Shown: positions 1 to 4,689 of the stretch, one piece after another
Layout of the letters: every line of letters begins with the position of its first letter
Position numbering within the stretch: position 1 is the stretch's first letter
Source of the DNA: Chloroflexi bacterium RBG_19FT_COMBO_55_16
Lineage (GTDB): Bacteria; Chloroflexota; Anaerolineae; Anaerolineales; UBA4823
DNA: 6,886 nt
NCBI GenBank assembly: GCA_001795335.1
Contig: MGOK01000106.1
Span: 1-6,886 of the forward strand
Direction of reading: 5' to 3'
Notes under the pieces: generated by a model
What the model saw: the letters and a program-made list of their open reading frames with translations, nothing else
Told to the model about the DNA's origin: nothing
Databases searched by the model: none
Program-made: the position numbers and the translations under genes

Positions 1-180
1 CTCATCACGCAACTGATGGAAAAAGGCAGCCTGTTACGCCAGGCCTTCCCCCAAGGTTGGGGCTCTTCCAGGAACCTGGCTTTTCGCCTGCTGGAAGCCT
101 GGCGCAACCTGCCTCTCAGCCCAGACGGGTGGGTCAGCTTGTATGGAGGTCGCTATCAAATCCGCTTCGATAGCTCTTAA
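1..180 (+). CDS. 3' end of an unrecognised gene (partial)
   Basis: Frame 1 is open from the first base of the window to a TAA at 178-180, giving the last 59 residues of a protein that starts outside the window. The third codon positions are strongly biased to G or C (roughly 70%), as expected of real coding sequence, and the frame is the only one with this property here. The fragment has an amphipathic, arginine- and leucine-rich middle (around residues 24-37) and ends in a short probable beta strand, GGRYQIRF, followed by DSS. I do not recognise the family and assign no function. No good terminator immediately follows; the nearest is at 439-475. Confidence is moderate that it is coding and nil as to function. 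Confidence 0.6.
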   Translation, partial: LITQLMEKGSLLRQAFPQGWGSSRNLAFRLLEAWRNLPLSPDGWVSLYGGRYQIRFDSS

Positions 181-438
181 AGGCGGCAGGCATGCCCGCT
201 CTGGCAGGGTCAAAGCGCTTCCATCTGCGGCCTCTTGGAGAAACGCACTGCCCTGTACCGACGGTCATGCCAGCCCAAAAGCTCTCTCTGCTGTGATTCT
301 ACCCGTTTTGTCCGACAATGGAAGAGGCTGACCACGAAAAGCCCTGGATGGGGAGGGGGCCGTTTTGCCTGTGCTGCGCTTCAGACGGCATACACAAGCG
401 GTAGCCGTTTTCGCTATTCTCTGCGCCTTACTCGCCCC
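181..438. other. GC-rich stretch without a convincing gene
   Basis: No frame on either strand reads like a protein here. The two + strand frames that stay open (143-331 and 235-477) give low-complexity, Ser/Arg-rich peptides without a ribosome binding site, and one reads straight through the terminator at 439-475. The stretch contains short inverted repeats, for example GCCGT at 359-363 with ACGGC at 385-389, AGCG at 397-400 with CGCT at 412-415, and the palindrome GGCATGCC near 189-196. It ends at a probable terminator. It could be a 3' UTR, a decayed gene or a structured RNA. I found no signature of tmRNA, RNase P RNA or SRP RNA, and no resemblance to 6S RNA that I could support. Confidence 0.4.
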
Positions 439-475
439 GCCCTGGGTAAAATCGGTTCGTCAGGGCTGTTTTTTT
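439..475 (+). terminator. Probable rho-independent terminator
   Basis: GCCCTG (439-444) pairs perfectly with CAGGGC (461-466) across a 16-base loop and is followed by TGTTTTTTT (467-475). The stem is short and the loop long for a strong terminator, but the T-run is good. It lies just before the cold-shock promoter and would end transcription coming from the gene at 1-180 or from a transcript within 181-438. Confidence 0.6.
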
Positions 476-485
476 AGAATAATCC

Positions 486-514
486 TTGACGGTTCAAGGT
501 TAAATTGGTAAACT
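486..514 (+). promoter_or_regulatory. Sigma-70-type promoter of the cold-shock gene
   Basis: A -35 box TTGACG (486-491, 5 of 6 to consensus) and a -10 box TAAACT (509-514, 4 of 6) are separated by exactly 17 bases. Transcription would start near 521, giving a leader of about 168 nt before the ATG at 689. Long leaders are typical of bacterial cold-shock genes (the E. coli cspA leader is about 159 nt). A palindrome, CCTTGA (484-489) with TCAAGG (494-499), overlaps the -35 box and may be an operator. Confidence 0.6.
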
Positions 515-563
515 GATCGAAATTAGATGGCACGTCTGTACGCTTTGGAAATCGTAGGTAGCT

Positions 564-602
564 AGCCTGGGCAGAAGGGCCTGTCTGGGCTTGTGTTGTT
601 TT
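564..602 (+). promoter_or_regulatory. Hairpin plus T-rich tract in the csp leader
   Basis: Bases 564-574 (AGCCTGGGCAG) can pair along all 11 positions with 581-591 (CTGTCTGGGCT), counting three G-U pairs, around a 6-base loop. A T-rich tract (TGTGTTGTTTT, 592-602) follows. Lying inside the leader between promoter and gene, it resembles an intrinsic attenuator, or the end of a short leader RNA. It might instead be the folded, temperature-responsive part of a cold-shock leader. The structure is seen in the sequence; its role is inferred. Confidence 0.4.
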
Positions 603-672
603 AATAGGCTTTGCTGGTTACACCACGACCATAGCGAAACGATGTGATGACCATCAGTAATCTATAAAGAAG

Positions 673-678
673 AAGGAG
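673..678 (+). promoter_or_regulatory. Ribosome binding site deciding the csp start
   Basis: AAGGAG lies 10 bases before the ATG at 689 and only one base before an in-frame TTG at 680. This rules out the TTG and fixes the start at 689. Confidence 0.8.
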
Positions 679-688
679 TTTGAAAATA

Positions 689-898
689 ATGAACGAGCGT
701 GAGACTGGTACGGTAAAATGGTTCAACGCCAGCAAAGGCTATGGATTTATCGGTCGAGAGGACGGCCCGGATGTCTTCGTCCATTATTCTGCGATCGAGT
801 CCGACGGTTATCGCACGTTGCAAGAAGGGCAGCGGGTGGAATTTTCTATTGAACAAGGACCGAAGGGTTTACAAGCAGCGAACGTTCGAATCGTCTAA
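689..898 (+). CDS. csp: Cold-shock domain protein (CspA family)
   Basis: This 69-residue protein is a single cold-shock domain, a five-stranded OB-fold that binds single-stranded RNA and DNA and acts as an RNA chaperone in the cytoplasm. The family landmarks are all present: the N-terminal GTVKWFN (residues 7-13), the RNP1 motif KGYGFI (16-21) and the RNP2 motif VFVHY (29-33), with the usual C-terminal QAANV. Its length is normal for the family. I chose the ATG at 689 because AAGGAG (673-678) sits 10 bases upstream; an in-frame TTG at 680 lies directly after that site and cannot be the start. The gene is monocistronic, with its own promoter (486-514), a long leader with a hairpin, and a strong terminator at 915-948. 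Regulation through leader structure and mRNA stability is usual for this family. Whether it is cold-induced or constitutive cannot be told. Confidence 0.95.
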   Translation: MNERETGTVKWFNASKGYGFIGREDGPDVFVHYSAIESDGYRTLQEGQRVEFSIEQGPKGLQAANVRIV

Positions 899-914
899 TT
901 CTTAAACTAATAAT

Positions 915-948
915 AAAAACCCCCTCGCTTCGGGCAGGGGGTTTTTTT
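915..948. terminator. Strong bidirectional rho-independent terminator
   Basis: CCCCCT (920-925) pairs with AGGGGG (936-941) around a TTCG-containing loop. The stem is flanked by AAAAA (915-919) on the left and TTTTTTT (942-948) on the right, so it works for both strands. It lies between the convergent cold-shock gene and the membrane-protein gene. The stop codon of the membrane-protein gene (947-949) overlaps the T-run, so that gene ends inside its own terminator. Confidence 0.9.
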
Positions 949-1216
949 AATCCCTTGCGACATCGACCAGACTTAACCAATAGCCGACTAAGAGGAATAA
1001 GAAGCTAGATAAAGTCGCCAGCCCCAGGTGTAATGGGCCAAGGCTGATGAAAGTCCAGTTTAATTTAGCGGCGAGCATTTGACCTACCCAAAATCCAATC
1101 CAACCTACCAGGATGTAAAAGATCAGGCGACCGAAATTGCCGCCTAGTAACAGATGAAAGGCCGCCCCGTATAAAGTAGAAATCAGCATGCCAAAGATGA
1201 AGGAAGGTAAAGTCAT
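947..1216 (-). CDS. Small three-helix integral membrane protein, unknown function
   Basis: The 89-residue product is almost entirely membrane-embedded. Three hydrophobic segments can be seen at about residues 3-24, 31-51 and 60-83, with short loops and a charged tail (DVARD). Gly, Trp and Phe recur inside the helices (for example GWIGFWVGQ in helix 2 and GPLHLG at the start of helix 3), suggesting close helix packing. I do not know a characterised member; it resembles uncharacterised small membrane proteins that I associate with Anaerolineae, which is recollection rather than a search result. I placed the start at the ATG at 1216. An in-frame GTG at 1255 would overlap the -35 box of the promoter at 1224-1252, so translation must begin downstream. 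There is no Shine-Dalgarno sequence, in keeping with a leaderless mRNA. It is convergent with the cold-shock gene and shares its terminator. Confidence 0.75.
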   Translation of the reverse strand: MTLPSFIFGMLISTLYGAAFHLLLGGNFGRLIFYILVGWIGFWVGQMLAAKLNWTFISLGPLHLGLATLSSFLFLLVGYWLSLVDVARD

Positions 1217-1223
1217 TGAGTGA

Positions 1224-1252
1224 AGTGTACTCGTAACCCAAAGCATTGTCAA
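1224..1252 (-). promoter_or_regulatory. Promoter giving a probably leaderless mRNA
   Basis: Read on the minus strand, a perfect -35 box TTGACA (1252-1247) is followed after exactly 17 bases by TACACT (1229-1224, 4 of 6). Seven bases separate this -10 box from the ATG at 1216, so transcription would begin at or within a base of the start codon. This supports the 89-residue form over the longer GTG-started reading. Confidence 0.6.
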
Positions 1253-1322
1253 CACAGAGCGTTTCTAACAAGAAGGGTTGGTAACTATATATGTTGTCTT
1301 AACCCAATTATTCTAAGAAATA

Positions 1323-1346
1323 TGACATGACATCTGACACTTGACA
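1323..1346 (+). repeat. Four direct TGACA repeats over the regulator promoter
   Basis: TGACA occurs at 1323-1327, 1328-1332, 1335-1339 and 1342-1346, the last three at an exact 7-base period. The last copy lies within the -35 box of the regulator gene. A TGTCA / TGACA inverted pair recurs at 1412-1416 and 1422-1426, at the very start of the coding region. Such an array next to an Lrp-type gene is a plausible site for autoregulation, but no binding site consensus is known for this protein. Confidence 0.45.
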
Positions 1347-1368
1347 TTTACCAGTTAATCATTAAACT
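1341..1368 (+). promoter_or_regulatory. Promoter of the regulator and probably the operon
   Basis: A perfect -35 box TTGACA (1341-1346) and a -10 box TAAACT (1363-1368) are separated by 16 bases. The -10 sequence is identical to that of the csp promoter at 509-514. Transcription would start near 1374-1377, about 35 bases before the ATG at 1411. No terminator lies between this point and the end of the window, so it may drive the whole cluster. Confidence 0.6.
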
Positions 1369-1410
1369 TAGAAACGACTATGTCTGAATCGGAAATAAAA
1401 TAAAATAAAT

Positions 1411-1872
1411 ATGTCAGAAATTGACAAAATTGATATAAAAATTGTTGATTTGTTGATGGAAAACGGTCGAATGAACGCGGCCGAGATCGCTCGCCGGGTG
1501 GGGGAGATCACCGAGAGAGCAGTTCGTTACCGGATTAAACGGATGGAAAGCGAAGGTATTATTCGCATCTGCGCAATCCCTAACCCCAAAATCCTTGGTT
1601 TCTCGGTGATTGCGGATGTCTTCATTGAAGTTGAATCTGGCCGAATACTCGAAGTAGCCCACAAGCTCGTCGAGATGGAATGTATCAGTTATGTTGCCTG
1701 TTCGATTGGCGAAAGAGATATCAGCGCGCAGGTTGTCGCTCATAATAGCGATGAGGTATATGCCATCGTAACAGAGGTGATCGGAAAGGTGCAAGGCGTC
1801 AGGAAGACAACCACCTCGATTGTGCCTGTGGTATTGAAGGATGTTTATAAGTGGCGTATCCCGAGATCGTAG
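1411..1872 (+). CDS. Lrp/AsnC-family transcriptional regulator
   Basis: This 153-residue protein has the full length and layout of the feast/famine regulators. An N-terminal winged helix-turn-helix spans about residues 4-52, beginning with the typical IDKIDIKIVDLLMENGR and containing the recognition region TERAVRYRIKRMESEGII (34-51). A RAM effector-binding and oligomerisation domain follows at about 66-141, with the G-x-x-D turn (G100, D103) and G129. Members form dimers or octamers that bend DNA and respond to amino acids or related metabolites. The ATG at 1411 has no recognisable Shine-Dalgarno site; an A/T-rich leader and a 7-codon upstream frame (1380-1403) precede it. The gene lies 62 bases before the first aminotransferase gene, on the same strand and without a terminator between them, so it is likely the local regulator of the cluster and of itself. 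The effector is unknown; an omega- or beta-amino acid would be logical. Confidence 0.93.
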   Translation: MSEIDKIDIKIVDLLMENGRMNAAEIARRVGEITERAVRYRIKRMESEGIIRICAIPNPKILGFSVIADVFIEVESGRILEVAHKLVEMECISYVACSIGERDISAQVVAHNSDEVYAIVTEVIGKVQGVRKTTTSIVPVVLKDVYKWRIPRS

Positions 1873-1934
1873 ATTTCTGAGTAAGCGAGTGCGGTCATTC
1901 TATAGAGATTATTTAGTTACGGAGGAGAAGAGGA

Positions 1935-3293
1935 ATGCCCAAACCATTGGAAGAGGCGCTCGCATATACCGATAGATGGATCGATATTATCCACAAGTCA
2001 TCCATGCCGGAAAATGAAGCCAAGATAATTATTGAGGAATCGAAGAAGAATTTTGCGGAACACTATAATGCAGGATGGTTGGAGTATCGCAAATCGATCA
2101 CAGAAGCAGGTGACTGGGCTGCGACCGAATGGACTGGGCATGGTGCCATGTTCAGGGATATCCTTGGTCGTGAATTCATTGACTGCCTGGGTGGTTATGG
2201 TCTTCTCGATCTGGGTTGGGCACATCCGGATGTGGTAGATACTGTGCAGGCGCAACTCCAACGAACACCCATGCCGAGCCAGGAGTTAATCGATCCATTA
2301 AGAGGTGTGCTGGCGCGGTTGGTCGCATTGATCACTCCCGGGGATATTAAATACAGTTTCTTCTGCGCCAGCGGCACCGAGGCGATCGAGGGGGCGATTA
2401 AGCTAGCGAAGATGTACACAAAGCGGAACGGTTTCATCGTCGCGGTGAATGCTTTCCACGGTAAAACAATGGGCTCCTTAAGCATGATGGGAAAGTCGGA
2501 TTATCGCTATCCCACGGGGACGCTTTACGGCGGCCCGGTTTACCACGTGGCTTTTGGGGACGCAGAAGCAGTCGAACGACAATTAGATATCTGTCAAAAG
2601 GTTGGCGTCGACATCGCGGCGGTCTTGATGGAACCTATCCAGGGTGAAGCTGGCGCAATTGTCCCACCAGATGACTTTTGGCCGCGGCTCAGAGAGATCA
2701 CGAAGCGGTATGGCGTCTTGTTGATCGCCGACGAAGTCCAGACTGGGATGGGGCGTACCGGTAAACTTTGGGGCGTCGATCATTGGAATGTTGTGCCAGA
2801 TATTATGGCAATTGCCAAATCATTCGGCGGGGGGGTCCTGCCGGTCAGTGCCTTCTGTTCGACGGAAGAAATCTGGCAGGTGATGATGTATCCCAATCCC
2901 TTCATCCACACTACGACCACCGGTGGCGGCGCCCTGGCATGCAGTGCGGCGATTGCTGCAATCCACGTTACCCTGCGGGAAAGACTCTGGGAACAGGCCG
3001 CAGCCAAGGGGGATTATCTCATCCCCAAATTGAAAACAATAGCTGCGCAGTATCCCCAAATTTTCGATTCTATTACTGGACGAGGACTGCTCATTGGAAT
3101 GCACTTTATAGATTCAGAAGTAGGGTATAAAGTAGCTGCCGGGTTGTTCAGACGAGGGGTACTGGTAGCGGGGACGCTTACCAGCGCTCACACCATCCGG
3201 ATCGAACCTCCATTAGTCATCACCTATGATCAGATCGATACGGTGCTCGACAGGCTAAAAGATACCCTAGCAGATGTAAGCCGGACTCACTAA
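1935..3293 (+). CDS. patA: Putrescine/diamine aminotransferase (PatA/YgjG-like)
   Basis: This class III, PLP-dependent aminotransferase (452 residues; E. coli PatA has 459) would move the terminal amino group of a diamine such as putrescine or cadaverine to 2-oxoglutarate, leaving an aminoaldehyde. Remembered features of E. coli PatA are well matched: LEYRKSIT (49-56), EFIDCLGGYG (80-89), SQELIDPLR (115-123), KYSFFCASGTEA (139-150), EPIQGE (233-238), DEVQTGMGRTGK (266-277), VAGTL (411-415) and TIRIEPPL (420-427). D266 should contact the PLP ring nitrogen, K295 (in IAKSFGGG) should form the Schiff base, and the TTTT run at 326-329 should help bind the phosphate. The ATG at 1935 is supported by GGAGGA (1921-1926), 8 bases upstream. 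It is cytoplasmic and is the first enzyme gene of the apparent operon. Preference for putrescine over 1,3-diaminopropane or other amines cannot be read from sequence. Confidence 0.88.
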   Translation: MPKPLEEALAYTDRWIDIIHKSSMPENEAKIIIEESKKNFAEHYNAGWLEYRKSITEAGDWAATEWTGHGAMFRDILGREFIDCLGGYGLLDLGWAHPDVVDTVQAQLQRTPMPSQELIDPLRGVLARLVALITPGDIKYSFFCASGTEAIEGAIKLAKMYTKRNGFIVAVNAFHGKTMGSLSMMGKSDYRYPTGTLYGGPVYHVAFGDAEAVERQLDICQKVGVDIAAVLMEPIQGEAGAIVPPDDFWPRLREITKRYGVLLIADEVQTGMGRTGKLWGVDHWNVVPDIMAIAKSFGGGVLPVSAFCSTEEIWQVMMYPNPFIHTTTTGGGALACSAAIAAIHVTLRERLWEQAAAKGDYLIPKLKTIAAQYPQIFDSITGRGLLIGMHFIDSEVGYKVAAGLFRRGVLVAGTLTSAHTIRIEPPLVITYDQIDTVLDRLKDTLADVSRTH

Positions 3294-3328
3294 ACGAACG
3301 AGGTGTTTAGGATCCTGAGAGGGATGCC

Positions 3329-4648
3329 ATGACTCAGATTGAAACTGGATCGCGATTATCGCTCGAAGAGATGCGAGAACTCAACCGGCGTTATGTATTC
3401 TTCTCCTGGTCGATCCAGAACGAAGTTGAGGCTATCACGATCGAAACCGGCAAAGGGGTCTATTTCTGGGATGCGAATGGTAAGCGTTATCTGGACTTTT
3501 CTTCTCAATTGATGAATTTAAACATCGGATACCAACATCCCAAAGTAGTGGCGGCGATCCAGGCCCAGGCCGCCAGGCTGTGTGCTGCCCACCCGAGCAT
3601 GGTTCACGAACCCAAGGGGATGCTTGGGCGCAGAATCGCTGAGCTCGCGCCTGGCAATCTCAATAAAGTGTTTTTCACCCTCGGGGGTGCCGAGGCCAAT
3701 GAAAACGCGATTAAGTTTGCGCGCCTGTACACGCGCAAACATAAAATTATTTCCCGCTATGTCTCCTACCATGGGGCGACGTATGGGGCGATCACTTTGA
3801 GCGGTGACTACCGGCGACCGCCCGTTGAACCGGGAATTCCGGGAGTCGTCCATGTTTTTGATCCATATTGTTACCGCTGTGTCTTTGGTTACACACGTGA
3901 GACCTGTCATCGGGAGTGCATCACCCATATCGAAAAGGTCATCCAATACGAAGGGCCAGAAACAGTCGCAGCTCTTATCATGGAAGGGGTCACCGGGTCG
4001 AACGGAATTTTGGTTCCTCCAGAGGATTATTGGCCCCGGCTGCGCGAGATCACCAGGAAATATGACATTCTGTTGATTTCCGATGAAGTTATGAGCGGGT
4101 TTGGTCGTACTGGAGAATGGTTCGCGGTCGATCATTGGGGGGTGATCCCCGATATCATGACCATGGCGAAAGGGCTGACCTCGGGTTATCTCCCCCTAGG
4201 AGCGGTCGTCGTTGCGGAGCCGATTGCTAATTATTTTGAGGACAAGATGCTCTACCTGGGGTTGACTTATTTTGGCCACCCGATGTCTTGTGCGGCAGCG
4301 ATTGCAACTCTCACTGTCTATGAAGAAGAAAACTTGATCGAAAACAGTAGACAGATGGGGAAAGTATTGGGCGAGTCTTTGGAGTCGCTCAAAGAAGCGC
4401 ATTTGATCATCGGCGATGTCCGCTACATCGGACTGTTCGCAGTGATCGAGCTGGTCAAAGACCGCACAACCAAGGAAGCGCTGGATCCCAAGGCGATGGC
4501 AGCCATTAAGTCGCGCCTGCTTGCGGATCGCTTGACGACCTTTGTGAATAAGAATATGGTTTTCGTTTGTCCACCTTTATGCATCACGCAAGATGAATTA
4601 ATTTCTGGCCTAGAGATCATCAAGAAAGCTCTCTCGATAGTATCGTAG
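3329..4648 (+). CDS. Class III aminotransferase, taurine/omega-amino-acid transaminase-like
   Basis: This 439-residue PLP enzyme has the complete class III pattern: GVYFWDANGKRYLDF (43-57), the phosphate-binding GGAEANENAIK (119-129), YHGAT (147-151), SDEVMSGFGRTG (251-262) with ring-nitrogen contact D252, Schiff-base lysine K281 in MAKGLTSGYLPLG, and T313 in LTYFGHP. It most resembles proteins annotated as taurine--2-oxoglutarate or related omega-amino-acid transaminases, partly through its cysteine segment CYRC...CHREC (C181, C184, C193, C197). Such enzymes turn taurine, beta-alanine or similar compounds into the aldehyde. The ATG at 3329 follows GAGAGGG (3317-3323) by 5 bases, and an earlier ATG at 3324 stops after two codons. 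It starts 35 bases after patA. The block at residues 230-282 is 34/53 identical to PatA residues 244-296. The family is secure, the substrate is not. With mmsA downstream, beta-alanine or 3-aminoisobutyrate is at least as likely as taurine. Confidence 0.85.
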   Translation: MTQIETGSRLSLEEMRELNRRYVFFSWSIQNEVEAITIETGKGVYFWDANGKRYLDFSSQLMNLNIGYQHPKVVAAIQAQAARLCAAHPSMVHEPKGMLGRRIAELAPGNLNKVFFTLGGAEANENAIKFARLYTRKHKIISRYVSYHGATYGAITLSGDYRRPPVEPGIPGVVHVFDPYCYRCVFGYTRETCHRECITHIEKVIQYEGPETVAALIMEGVTGSNGILVPPEDYWPRLREITRKYDILLISDEVMSGFGRTGEWFAVDHWGVIPDIMTMAKGLTSGYLPLGAVVVAEPIANYFEDKMLYLGLTYFGHPMSCAAAIATLTVYEEENLIENSRQMGKVLGESLESLKEAHLIIGDVRYIGLFAVIELVKDRTTKEALDPKAMAAIKSRLLADRLTTFVNKNMVFVCPPLCITQDELISGLEIIKKALSIVS

Positions 4649-4669
4649 AGCAGATAAAAATATATCTGC
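4631..4669 (+). promoter_or_regulatory. Paired intercistronic hairpins after the second aminotransferase
   Basis: A perfect 7-bp stem forms between GCAGATA (4650-4656) and TATCTGC (4663-4669) with a 6-base loop. Just upstream, CTCTCGAT (4631-4638) can pair with ATCG (4642-4645) and AGAG (4647-4650) with one bulged T, enclosing the TAG stop at 4646-4648. The two stems share base 4650. No T-run follows, so neither is a terminator; they could affect mRNA processing, stability or relative expression within the operon. Confidence 0.4.
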
Positions 4670-4689
4670 AATTAAAAAAGGATGAAGCG

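Noticed and set aside
143..477. Two overlapping + strand frames (143-331 and 235-477) as small genes
   Set aside because: They lack ribosome binding sites, have odd low-complexity composition, and the second reads through the terminator stem and T-run at 439-475.
181..480. tmRNA, RNase P RNA, SRP RNA or a cobalamin riboswitch
   Set aside because: None of the conserved core sequences of these RNAs could be found on the + strand.
533..543. Cold-box-like sequence in the csp leader
   Set aside because: The resemblance to the E. coli cold box is on the opposite strand (GCGTACAGAC reads in the antisense direction), so it would not be present in the csp mRNA.
680..688. TTG at 680 as the start of the cold-shock protein
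   Set aside because: It directly follows the AAGGAG site, leaving no room for initiation; the ATG at 689 has ideal spacing and gives the normal family N-terminus.
1414..1794. Minus-strand frame opposite the Lrp/AsnC gene
   Set aside because: It is an antisense shadow of a well-supported gene and has no domain or promoter of its own.
1899..1906. Palindrome TCTATAGA and a possible internal promoter before patA
   Set aside because: The TATAGA-like element has no acceptable -35 box at the right distance, and an 8-base palindrome alone is weak evidence.
3518..4135. Long minus-strand frame (205 codons) opposite the second aminotransferase
   Set aside because: It lies entirely antisense to a gene with clear catalytic motifs, has no recognisable domain or start signal, and is explained by the codon bias of the + strand gene.
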